NCBI GenBank assembly: GCA_051654865.1
Contig: JBOFYV010000142.1
Coordinates: 1-9,095, forward strand
Reading direction: 5' to 3'
Source: JBOFOR01 sp051654865
Lineage (GTDB): Bacteria; Bacillota; Clostridia; Peptostreptococcales; Peptostreptococcaceae
Length of the DNA: 9,095 bases
The notes under the pieces were generated by a model. It made no database searches and was not told the DNA's origin. It was given only the letters and a program-made list of their open reading frames with translations. Positions 1 through 5,432 of the stretch are shown one piece after another. Each line of letters starts with the position of its first letter. Position 1 is the first letter of the stretch. The position numbers were made by a program, and so were the translations under genes.

Positions 1-602
1 TCGCACATAAGCTCCATCTCACTAAGTAAGTGACTTGATACCATAACAGCCAGTCCCTCTTTATTACTAAGCTCTCTTAGCGTTTCTCTTAATTCCTTTA
101 TTCCCATTGGATCTAGACCATTTGTTGGTTCATCTAATATAAGTAGCTTTGGTCTATGTAATAGCGCTTGAGCAACCCCTAATCTTTGTCTCATACCTAA
201 TGAGTACTTGCTTACTTTATCATTTATTCTATTTCCTAGCTTTACAAGCTTTACTACTTCATCTATTCTATCTTCACTTACATTCCCATGCATTCTAGCG
301 TATATTTTTAAATTATCCATTCCAGTTAGGTTTCCGTACATTTCAGGATTCTCTATTATTCCTCCAACACCACTCAAAGCTTTTTCAAAATCTTTTTTAA
401 TGCTATAACCATCGATGTATATTTCTCCTTTACTTATTTTGTAAAGTCCCGTAATCATCTTTATAGTTGTAGTTTTCCCTGCTCCATTTGGCCCTAAGAA
501 TCCAAATATCTCACCTCTATTTATAGTAAAGCTTACATCTTCTACTAATGTTTTTTTCCCCATTATCTTGCTAACATTTCTTAGTTCTAACACAGTACTC
601 AT
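1..602 (-). CDS. ABC transporter ATP-binding protein, BcrA/lantibiotic-export type (partial, C-terminus outside window)
   Basis: This is the nucleotide-binding subunit of an ABC transporter, expected at the inner face of the membrane with a separate permease encoded beyond the left edge. About 200 codons are visible. The landmarks appear in order: Walker A GPNGAGKT at residues 37-44, signature SLGMRQR at about 134-140, Walker B LLILDEPTNGLDP with D157 and E158, and the H-loop SSHLL with H191. The start is the ATG ending at 602, preceded at 5 bases by AGAGGTGA. The N-terminal sequence and the LGMRQRLGVAQALL stretch resemble the family that includes BcrA and lantibiotic or cationic-peptide immunity exporters (family knowledge). 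The exact substrate is not readable. It has its own upstream control region (699-754) and is separated from the sigma-factor operon by a terminator, so it starts a new transcription unit. An ordinary efflux ATPase is the main alternative. Confidence 0.93.
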   Translation of the reverse strand, partial: MSTVLELRNVSKIMGKKTLVEDVSFTINRGEIFGFLGPNGAGKTTTIKMITGLYKISKGEIYIDGYSIKKDFEKALSGVGGIIENPEMYGNLTGMDNLKIYARMHGNVSEDRIDEVVKLVKLGNRINDKVSKYSLGMRQRLGVAQALLHRPKLLILDEPTNGLDPMGIKELRETLRELSNKEGLAVMVSSHLLSEMELMC

Positions 603-698
603 AATTTCACCTCTTATATTTATTTTATTTAATGCTTTATTTCAAATGTTTATTTATAGTAATCTACATATTGTTTTTTACGTTTTGACTATGCTTTC

Positions 699-754
699 AT
701 TATACTTACTTTAAATTACAACACCATTTCTCAATTCTTACAATTTCATTACAA
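699..754 (-). promoter_or_regulatory. Candidate activator-dependent promoter with three phased TTGTAA repeats, upstream of the ABC ATPase gene
   Basis: On the minus strand a perfect TATAAT lies at 704-699. The hexamer 17 bases upstream (727-722, ATGGTG) is a poor -35 box. Further upstream are TTGTAAT (754-748), TTGTAAG (743-737) and TTGTAAT (721-715), with start-to-start distances of 11 and 22 bases, so all three sit on the same face of the helix. The 7-4-7 layout of the first two is typical of OmpR/PhoB-type response-regulator sites (family knowledge). A two-component regulator acting here is inference; none is encoded in the window. An alternative reading is a constitutive promoter, TTGTAA (743-738), 17-base spacer, TGTAAT (720-715). 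The leader would be about 90 bases. Confidence 0.45.
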
Positions 755-778
755 GCTTAAATTAATTATTTACTGCAC

Positions 779-816
779 AAAAATAAGCTATCTTTTATAT
801 TAGATAGCTTATTTTT
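779..816 (-). terminator. Intrinsic terminator of the sigma/anti-sigma/YfjL-like operon
   Basis: A perfect 15-bp stem (779-793 pairing with 802-816) has an 8-base loop. Read leftward it ends in a run of five U after AGATAGCUUA. The last codons and stop of the YfjL-like gene (stop at 811-809) lie inside the stem, so the hairpin starts within the coding region. The stem can also act in the other direction, but no plus-strand gene leads into it. Confidence 0.85.
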
Positions 817-1561
817 CTATTGATTCTTCTTTTTCTGATGCTTGGATAAATACCTTATTTTTCAATTCTTCTAAGGACTTTATGTAATCATCTTCTTGAA
901 TTTTCACTCTATAACTTGTTTTTCCATCTTTTTGATATGAGTATATTTCTACATTATTAAACTTATATTTTGTATTTTTTAATACTTTAACCACCTCATA
1001 AGCACCTTTTATAAATTCATCTTCATTATTATATAAAGGAACTTCATAGTTATAGTTTTTTTCCTTTCCATCTTTATGGTTACCATAGTCAGGATGTAAC
1101 CAAACTTGTAAATTTATAGGTTCTTCTCCTAGATATCTATCATTTAAATGATATTTAAACTCTGGCAATTCAATAGATGGTTCTACCCCTATATTATTTA
1201 TAGTTAAATCTGTGCCTTGAGTAATAAGCGCTTCTAGTATTCTTTTAACTTCTTCCTCCATGTTCAATCTTACTTCAAATTGATATCCATCACTTATATA
1301 CCCTGTGTTATGATATGTGATATAAGATTCATTTCCGTCATTCTTATGTGAAACTACTGCGTTATAACCATTAAATTTAGAGCTATAATTTATATCTTTT
1401 ATTACTAATTCATTGTTATAATTTTTATCTATATAAGCATTTATTTCTTTTTTAGCTTTAACATATGAAATAGGATTCCCAAACAAAGAACTATATCCAA
1501 GAATAGAAGCTACTACTAAAATAACAATAGCCATAGTTTTTATTATTTTTGTAGATTTCAT
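809..1561 (-). CDS. YfjL-like membrane-anchored protein, third gene of the sigma-factor operon
   Basis: This is a 250-residue protein with one N-terminal hydrophobic segment (about residues 9-27) and a mostly hydrophilic remainder predicted outside the membrane. Directly after the segment comes GNPIS (28-32), followed by an A-x-K-x-x-x-x-Y-I-x-x-x-Y-like stretch. This matches my memory of the poorly understood Bacillus YfjL/DUF3139-like group, where a short signal anchor precedes that motif; the family call is tentative and no biochemical role is known to me. I chose the ATG at 1561 instead of the in-frame ATG at 1576, because the upstream ATG is part of the GGGGGA ribosome site, which lies 7 bases before 1561. 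The gene begins one base after the anti-sigma stop, so it is the third gene of one operon, and it ends in the operon's terminator. A surface sensor or target of the sigma factor is a guess from position only. Confidence 0.82.
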   Translation of the reverse strand: MKSTKIIKTMAIVILVVASILGYSSLFGNPISYVKAKKEINAYIDKNYNNELVIKDINYSSKFNGYNAVVSHKNDGNESYITYHNTGYISDGYQFEVRLNMEEEVKRILEALITQGTDLTINNIGVEPSIELPEFKYHLNDRYLGEEPINLQVWLHPDYGNHKDGKEKNYNYEVPLYNNEDEFIKGAYEVVKVLKNTKYKFNNVEIYSYQKDGKTSYRVKIQEDDYIKSLEELKNKVFIQASEKEESIEK

Positions 1562-1562
1562 A

Positions 1563-2090
1563 TTATATTCCCCCATCTATTTTAATTTTTACTACTTTTC
1601 CTAGTAAAATACCTGATATCACTGCCACTATTAATAAAGGAGTAGATATTAATCCTAAATCTAAACTCCCTTTGGCAATAGCTAATATTAGATTTAAACA
1701 CACAGCACTTAAGACTATTACTTTTCCTTCTTTAAAGAATATACTTAAAACAAAAGGAATTATAATTATTAAAGGTATCGTACTCATAAATCCCCTGCTT
1801 AGCCATCCATTGCTTACTGCTACTATCATCGAGAATATAATGAATGTATATTTTATTCTATCTTGAGATTTCTTTATTTCTTTTACTATTTTTTCACCCT
1901 TTTTATCTATTTCATTTTTTTCTACTTGTACTTCTATATTCATATCATCACTCATTGATTTTAAATAACTAACACACTCATCACAATATTTTAGATGATT
2001 CTCTATTATTTGTTTAGTTTCATCACTTACTAACTCATCTATATATAATGGTAAAATGTCTTTTACTATATTACATTTAATATCACTCAT
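1563..2090 (-). CDS. Zinc-finger (zf-HC2) transmembrane anti-sigma factor
   Basis: This 175-residue protein should hold the ECF sigma factor encoded just upstream at the membrane and release it on a signal. The N-terminal cytoplasmic domain has C6 and the H32-x3-C36-x2-C39 motif (HLKYCDEC), the hallmark of zinc-binding anti-sigma domains. The charged linker (about 50-80) is followed by four hydrophobic segments at about 81-96, 102-119, 123-139 and 148-167. Many ZAS proteins have a single membrane span and an outer sensor domain; here the sensor part is a multi-span bundle with almost no extracellular loop, so sensing within the membrane is plausible (inference). Its ATG overlaps the sigma gene by 8 bases (ATGAGTGA), indicating translational coupling and near-equal dosage. 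No site-2 protease motif is obvious. The downstream membrane protein starts one base after its stop. Confidence 0.92.
   Translation of the reverse strand: MSDIKCNIVKDILPLYIDELVSDETKQIIENHLKYCDECVSYLKSMSDDMNIEVQVEKNEIDKKGEKIVKEIKKSQDRIKYTFIIFSMIVAVSNGWLSRGFMSTIPLIIIIPFVLSIFFKEGKVIVLSAVCLNLILAIAKGSLDLGLISTPLLIVAVISGILLGKVVKIKIDGGI
1569..1574 (-). promoter_or_regulatory. Ribosome binding site that sets the YfjL-like start at 1561
   Basis: GGGGGA sits 7 bases before the ATG at 1561-1559 and overlaps the alternative upstream ATG at 1576. That overlap means the longer start would have no site of its own. The site lies inside the last codons of the anti-sigma gene. Confidence 0.7.
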
Positions 2091-2547
2091 ATTTTAAAAC
2101 CTCCCATATTTTTTGTTTTTCTCTAAAAAAGTTAACTCTACAATAATTTTCACTTCTTCCTACTATGTCTCCAATTTCTTTAAATGATAATTCATTTATC
2201 AGTCTAAGTATAACTATTTGCTTTTGAGGATCTGATAGTTTATATATTTCTTCCATTATACTCATATAAACTTCTTTATCTTCATCTTTATATGAAATTT
2301 CATATACATCATCTAAATTAATGTTTATAGGACTTTTTCTTAAGTATGTATAGTACTCATTTCTAGCGATTCCCATAAGCCATGTTTTTACTGTTGAGTG
2401 ACCTTTGAATGTACTTAAGCTTTTAATAGCACTAATAAATGTATTTTGCATTATATCTTCAGCTGACTCATGATTAAAGGTAAGTGATATTATAAATTTA
2501 TATATATCTTTTGCATACATATTATATAGTTCATTAATATCTTCCAA
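2083..2547 (-). CDS. ECF-family RNA polymerase sigma factor
   Basis: This 154-residue group IV sigma factor should direct RNA polymerase to stress promoters when freed from the anti-sigma factor encoded next. Region 2 spans about residues 6-71. It contains the ESAEDIMQNTFI helix and the TWLMGIARNEYYTYLRK segment that melts and reads the -10 element. Region 4 spans about 102-150 (LSDPQKQIVILRLINELSFKEIGDIVGRS), the helix-turn-helix for the -35. Regions 1 and 3 are absent, as expected for ECF factors, and length is slightly short for the class. The start is a TTG at 2547-2545, five bases after a full AGGAGGAG. The gene overlaps the anti-sigma gene by 8 bases. Envelope or antimicrobial stress is the usual theme for sigma/zf-HC2 pairs in Firmicutes; the actual signal is unknown. 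It is not close enough to SigW, SigV or CsfT by eye to name. Confidence 0.93.
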   Translation of the reverse strand: MEDINELYNMYAKDIYKFIISLTFNHESAEDIMQNTFISAIKSLSTFKGHSTVKTWLMGIARNEYYTYLRKSPININLDDVYEISYKDEDKEVYMSIMEEIYKLSDPQKQIVILRLINELSFKEIGDIVGRSENYCRVNFFREKQKIWEVLKYE

Positions 2548-2552
2548 GAATT

Positions 2553-2560
2553 CTCCTCCT
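2553..2560 (-). promoter_or_regulatory. Strong ribosome binding site for the TTG-initiated sigma gene
   Basis: AGGAGGAG lies five bases before TTG at 2547. The next in-frame ATG is at residue 10, inside the first region 2 helix and without a comparable site, so the TTG is preferred. A strong site with a weak start codon suggests moderated translation. Confidence 0.75.
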
Positions 2561-2578
2561 TTTTGTGTCTCATATATT

Positions 2579-2607
2579 AGTGTATTTTATAAGCTATTTC
2601 GTTACAA
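2579..2607 (-). promoter_or_regulatory. Candidate promoter of the sigma/anti-sigma operon
   Basis: On the minus strand, TTGTAA (2607-2602), a 17-base spacer and TACACT (2584-2579) give a moderate housekeeping-type promoter, with 4 of 6 matches in each box. Transcription would start near 2572, leaving a leader of about 25 bases that just holds the ribosome site. The same -35 region can be read as TGTAAC, which is close to the TGAAAC boxes of Bacillus ECF promoters, but no CGTC-like -10 follows. Autoregulation is therefore possible but not shown. Confidence 0.4.
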
Positions 2608-2685
2608 TTTTTTTATTATTTGTATAAAAAAAATTCTGATGTTAAAACTAAACTTTGAAATATACTATATAATTAGGAGGTTATT

Positions 2686-3030
2686 ATGGAAAATAATCAT
2701 AAGCATTTATTATCTGGTGAATTAGTACAATACAACGATAAAGTAGTACCTAAAGTACCTGTATTTGTAGGTGATGATATGACATCTGAAATTTATTATT
2801 TTAAGCCAGGACAAGTTTTACAACTACATAGACATCCAAATGGAGAGCAAATATTTGTTTTCTTAAAAGGAAAAGGTGTTATGAATTTAGAAGATAGAAA
2901 CCATGATGTGGCAGCTGGTGATGCTGTATTTATAAAAACTGGTGAGTGGCATGGAATTACTAATAGTAATGATGATGAAATGATAGCTATACAAATTACT
3001 AAAGCTAATGCTGGAGCAGAATTTAAATAA
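2686..3030 (+). CDS. Small single-domain cupin protein
   Basis: This 114-residue protein is one cupin barrel. Motif 1 is G42-x5-H48-x-H50-x3-E54 (in PGQVLQLHRHPNGEQ) and motif 2 is G78 ... G86-E-W-H89-x3-N93. The four expected metal ligands, H48, H50, E54 and H89, are all present, so it should bind a divalent metal. The usual proline of motif 2 is replaced by K84. Members of this cupin_2 group include dioxygenases, isomerases and simple metal or ligand binders, and the substrate cannot be read from the sequence. There is no signal peptide or membrane segment, so it is cytoplasmic. AGGAGG (2675-2680) lies five bases before the ATG. It is transcribed alone, divergent from the sigma operon across a 138-base gap and convergent with the DegV gene. 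I could not assign a convincing promoter; TATACT at 2661 lacks a -35. Confidence 0.9.
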   Translation: MENNHKHLLSGELVQYNDKVVPKVPVFVGDDMTSEIYYFKPGQVLQLHRHPNGEQIFVFLKGKGVMNLEDRNHDVAAGDAVFIKTGEWHGITNSNDDEMIAIQITKANAGAEFK

Positions 3031-3034
3031 CAAA

Positions 3035-3065
3035 AAGAGGGGGTAACGTTTCAGTACCCCCTCTT
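3035..3065 (-). terminator. Bidirectional hairpin between the cupin and DegV genes
   Basis: A perfect 11-bp stem (3035-3045 with 3055-3065) contains five G:C pairs in a row and has a 9-base loop. Read leftward it is followed by UUU G UUAUUU, making a proper terminator for the DegV gene. Read rightward the tail is AAAAUG, so it is a weaker terminator for the cupin gene. Confidence 0.88.
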
Positions 3066-3085
3066 AAAATGTATACTATATTGTA

Positions 3086-3925
3086 TTAGTATAAACAGAT
3101 TCCTATTGTTCCAGGACCTGCATGAGAACCTATAGTTGGACCTATTTCTATTTTACTCACATCATCTATTCCAAACTCATTTTTTACTGCTTCTTCTAAT
3201 TTCTTTAAATCAGATATATTACTACCCTCTCCTATAGCTATGTTTCTATTAGTTAAGTCACCTTCACACTTTGATTTAACTAATTCTAAGAGCTTATCTA
3301 TTACGTGTTTTTTACCTCTTACTTGAGCTACGTTATCTAGTTCTCCATCTTTTACTTCTATTATAGGCTTTATATTTAGCATAGTTCCTACTGCAGCCTT
3401 AGTAACTGATATTCTTCCACCTTTTCTAAGGTATTCTAATGTATCTACTGCAAAGAAAACATGCACATTATCTCTCATTTTTTCTAATTCTTTTAATATT
3501 TCTTCTAAAGAATATCCTTTTTCATTTAGTTCACAAGCTCTAACTACTTGTACTCCACATCCATAAGATAAGTTTAAACTATCAAATAAAGTTATTTTTC
3601 CATCTAACTCATTTTTTGCCATCATTGCTGATTGATATGTTCCTGTTACTTTTGATGAACCTGATATATATAATATTTCTTTATTTTCATTTATATATTT
3701 TTTAAAAATTACTTCAAACTGACCATATGTTGCTTGAGATGTTTTAGGTGTATCATTAGTTTCTTTTAGTTTTTTGTAAAATTCTTCATTGGTTATATCT
3801 ATACCATCTTTATAGTCAGTTTCTCCTATTCTTATTGTTAATGGTATTATCTCTATATTATATTTTTCTATTATTTCTTTAGGTATATCTGCTAAGCTAT
3901 CACATATTATTTGTAAATTTTTCAT
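3086..3925 (-). CDS. DegV-family fatty-acid-binding protein (FakB-type)
   Basis: DegV proteins are soluble lipid carriers. FakB members hold a fatty acid while the kinase FakA phosphorylates it for phospholipid synthesis or signalling (family knowledge). This 279-residue protein shows the family blocks in order: IICDSLADIP (6-15), the TSQATYGQF block with T62 (62-70), SGSSKVTGTYQSA (88-100), a DSLNLSYGCG block, TLEYLRKGGRIS, and near the end GPTIGSHAGPGTIG (262-275) with H268. T62, the serine cluster at 88-91 and H268 correspond to the carboxylate-binding positions described for FakB. The ATG at 3925 follows AGAGGTGA by 8 bases; a GTG further upstream at 3937 lies inside that site and is rejected. 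The gene stands alone between terminators. No FakA-like kinase is in the window, so its partner must be encoded elsewhere. The 200-base region upstream (3942-4081) shows only AT-rich DNA and no promoter I would defend. Confidence 0.93.
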   Translation of the reverse strand: MKNLQIICDSLADIPKEIIEKYNIEIIPLTIRIGETDYKDGIDITNEEFYKKLKETNDTPKTSQATYGQFEVIFKKYINENKEILYISGSSKVTGTYQSAMMAKNELDGKITLFDSLNLSYGCGVQVVRACELNEKGYSLEEILKELEKMRDNVHVFFAVDTLEYLRKGGRISVTKAAVGTMLNIKPIIEVKDGELDNVAQVRGKKHVIDKLLELVKSKCEGDLTNRNIAIGEGSNISDLKKLEEAVKNEFGIDDVSKIEIGPTIGSHAGPGTIGICLY

Positions 3926-3933
3926 ACGTTTAG

Positions 3934-3941
3934 TCACCTCT
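3934..3941 (-). promoter_or_regulatory. Ribosome binding site that sets the DegV start at 3925
   Basis: AGAGGTGA lies 8 bases before the ATG. The in-frame GTG at 3937-3935 is part of this site and would have no ribosome site of its own, so the protein begins MKNLQ. Confidence 0.75.
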
Positions 3942-4081
3942 ATTTTAAGTTCTAATATCCTTTACAATTTATAATAGACAATTTTACACCTATTCTATAG
4001 TGTTGTAAATATAATCATTTAATTTTAAAATATTTTCATCATAAAACTTTCTAATGTAAATGATTTATAATTTATAATACG

Positions 4082-4123
4082 AAAAAACCACTTATCTATT
4101 CTACTTAGAAAAAGTGGTTTTTT
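4082..4123 (-). terminator. Terminator of the LytTR/LiaF-like operon
   Basis: A 12-bp perfect stem (4082-4093 with 4112-4123) has an 18-base loop and A6/U6 ends, so the U tract is part of the stem base. It lies 7 bases beyond the LiaF-like stop codon and could work in both directions. The loop is larger than usual. Confidence 0.8.
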
Positions 4124-4129
4124 AACATC

Positions 4130-4834
4130 CTATATATAAATTATTTCAATGCTTGCAAAACTAATATCACCAACTAAAATTAGTATATTATCTCCAGCTC
4201 CATTGTTCCTATTTTTTTCATCAATACCTCCAAATGCCTGGTTAGTTCTATCTTCAACACTCCATGTTTTTGGTATATAAAATTCTACACCAGCAAAAGA
4301 AGCTTCTAATTTAACAACACCACGACCATTTTTTAGCTTTGAGTTATCAAAATAAATTTTCATAGTGCCAAAACTACAACTTAAATCTGCTCTTTCAAAA
4401 TTATCTGTATTAATATACTTTATACTTCCACCAAAACTAGTATCAAGCCTAATATGATTATCATCTTCAAAATCTATAGTCTCATATTCTTCTTTGTTCC
4501 AATTATAACTTTTCTTATAATCATACCACTTAGGTTTTTTATTAAAAATCATAGATAATCCTGCACTACCAAGAGTAGCTGCAATCAAAACAGTCCAAGG
4601 AGTGATTGCAGTAAGTCCAAGCTGTTCATCAAAAATTATACAAATAAATGCTATTGGAAATAATATTCCCGAAAAACTCTTGTAAAATATACTCTTTATT
4701 ATAATTCCAATTAATATGATGCCCATTATTATACTAATCATATTTGCATTTCCAAAGTAACCTAGTTTATTAACTATTAATGCAATACTTCCAAGTACAA
4801 GTAATACACCCCAAAATACTCTTTCTTTTCTCAT
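4130..4834 (-). CDS. LiaF-like membrane protein (cell-wall-active antibiotic response family)
   Basis: LiaF inhibits the LiaSR envelope-stress system in Bacillus (family knowledge). This 234-residue protein has the same build. Four short hydrophobic segments lie at about 6-22, 32-50, 54-68 and 79-97, then a soluble beta-rich domain covers 120-234. That domain carries the paired motifs typical of the family, SFGGSIKYI, LSCSFGTMKIYFDNSKL and LEASFAGVEFYIPKTWSV. It starts one base after the stop of the LytTR gene, with GAGGAGA as its ribosome site, so the two are co-transcribed and probably coupled. The pair lacks a sensor kinase. By analogy the membrane protein could sense stress and restrain the LytTR regulator, or be that regulator's target; this is inference. 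The sequence is a relative of LiaF, not clearly an orthologue. Confidence 0.87.
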   Translation of the reverse strand: MRKERVFWGVLLVLGSIALIVNKLGYFGNANMISIIMGIILIGIIIKSIFYKSFSGILFPIAFICIIFDEQLGLTAITPWTVLIAATLGSAGLSMIFNKKPKWYDYKKSYNWNKEEYETIDFEDDNHIRLDTSFGGSIKYINTDNFERADLSCSFGTMKIYFDNSKLKNGRGVVKLEASFAGVEFYIPKTWSVEDRTNQAFGGIDEKNRNNGAGDNILILVGDISFASIEIIYI

Positions 4835-4835
4835 A

Positions 4836-5291
4836 CTATCTCCTCTTTTCTAATAACTTAAATTTCAATGGCTTGTAATAATTTCTAGACACATATACAG
4901 TTTTATGTGTATGTTGAAATTCAACTATACTTGATGCTGTCAGATTTCTCGTTATTGAATAAATGTAGTCCACATTCAAAATTGTTGATTTCGAAACCCT
5001 CATAAAATTATTCGGCAAAATTTCTTCTAATTCATAAAGTTTGTACTTTACTTGATATACATTATCTATCGTATGTGCAAATATAAAACTTCCCTCTGTC
5101 TCGAAGAAAAGTATTTCTTCTAAAGATATAAAATATTCTATATTGTCTTTGTAGAATACCATACTTGTTTTTTGAGAGAGTATTTCTTTAAGTACATTTT
5201 GAATTTTATTTATTTCGTCATTTAGTTGACTACATTTTATAATAACTTCATCTTCTTTGATTTTTTCATCAATCTCTATTCTTATTTTCAT
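4836..5291 (-). CDS. LytTR-family DNA-binding transcriptional regulator
   Basis: This 151-residue protein has a short N-terminal part (1-42) with a charged helix that may dimerise, then a LytTR DNA-binding domain from about 45 to 148. Recognisable blocks are the VFYKDNIEYFISLEEILFFETEGSFIFAHT start and the RVSKSTILNVDYIYSI block, equivalent to the RVHRSYIVN stretch of AgrA/LytR-type domains. There is no receiver domain, so it is not a response regulator of a normal two-component pair. The start is the ATG at 5291. A GTG at 5306 in frame coincides with the predicted transcription start and lacks a ribosome site. It is the first gene of the LytTR/LiaF-like operon. A likely operator (5351-5380) and promoter (5314-5341) lie just upstream, suggesting autoregulation. 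Confidence 0.92.
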   Translation of the reverse strand: MKIRIEIDEKIKEDEVIIKCSQLNDEINKIQNVLKEILSQKTSMVFYKDNIEYFISLEEILFFETEGSFIFAHTIDNVYQVKYKLYELEEILPNNFMRVSKSTILNVDYIYSITRNLTASSIVEFQHTHKTVYVSRNYYKPLKFKLLEKRR

Positions 5292-5298
5292 CTCTCCA

Positions 5299-5304
5299 CT
5301 CTCC
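5299..5304 (-). promoter_or_regulatory. Ribosome binding site that sets the LytTR start at 5291
   Basis: GGAGAG lies 7 bases before the ATG. A second GGAGAG copy directly abuts the ATG and is too close to work. The alternative GTG at 5306-5304 overlaps this site and sits at about the first base of the predicted transcript. Confidence 0.65.
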
Positions 5305-5313
5305 ACATTATTA

Positions 5314-5341
5314 ATTATAGCCTTTTAAGTTTTTGTGTAAA
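5314..5341 (-). promoter_or_regulatory. Promoter of the LytTR/LiaF-like operon
   Basis: On the minus strand TTTACA (5341-5336, 5 of 6 matches), a 16-base spacer and a perfect TATAAT (5319-5314) form the best housekeeping promoter in the window. Transcription should begin near 5307, leaving a leader of about 16 bases. Confidence 0.7.
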
Positions 5342-5350
5342 CTGATTTTA

Positions 5351-5380
5351 AGTAAGATGTAATTTTATACTAGTAAGAGG
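5351..5380 (-). repeat. 9-12-9 direct repeat, candidate LytTR operator
   Basis: Two 9-base repeats, AGTAAGATG (5351-5359) and AGTAAGAGG (5372-5380) on the plus strand, match at 8 of 9 positions and are separated by exactly 12 bases (21-base period). LytTR proteins bind two imperfect 9-bp direct repeats with a gap of about 12 bp (family knowledge). The proximal repeat lies 9 bases upstream of the -35 box, an activator-like position. Confidence 0.5.
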
Positions 5381-5388
5381 TTAAAATT

Positions 5389-5419
5389 AAAAAAGGAACC
5401 GTATTTACGGTTCCCTTTT
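5389..5419 (-). terminator. Terminator of the OYE-family gene
   Basis: A 9-bp perfect stem, GGAACCGTA (5395-5403) with TACGGTTCC (5406-5414), is followed leftward by six U residues and AAUUUU. The nominal loop is two bases, so the innermost pairs probably open. The hairpin lies 13 bases beyond the OYE stop and keeps that transcript out of the LytTR operon. Confidence 0.88.
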
Positions 5420-5432
5420 GTTTATATTAAAT

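Noticed and set aside
208..408. Plus-strand open frame of 66 codons
   Set aside because: It lies antisense to the ABC ATPase gene, whose Walker A, signature and Walker B motifs are clear. The frame has no ribosome site and an F/S/L-rich composition typical of a shadow.
1672..1866. Plus-strand open frame of 64 codons
   Set aside because: It is antisense to the membrane half of the anti-sigma gene; there is no ribosome site and no recognisable domain.
2668..2673. TATAAT just upstream of the cupin gene
   Set aside because: It lies only two bases before the AGGAGG site, so a transcript starting from it would lose the ribosome site. The TTGAAA nearby is only 7 bases away.
4013..4065. AATCATTTA/TAAATGATT inverted repeat upstream of the DegV gene
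   Set aside because: The stem is 9 bp of almost pure A/T with a loop of about 35 bases, and is likely by chance in this composition.
3938..4081. A riboswitch or small RNA in the gap upstream of the DegV gene
   Set aside because: The sequence is AT-rich with no G/C-containing helices or conserved motif that I recognise.
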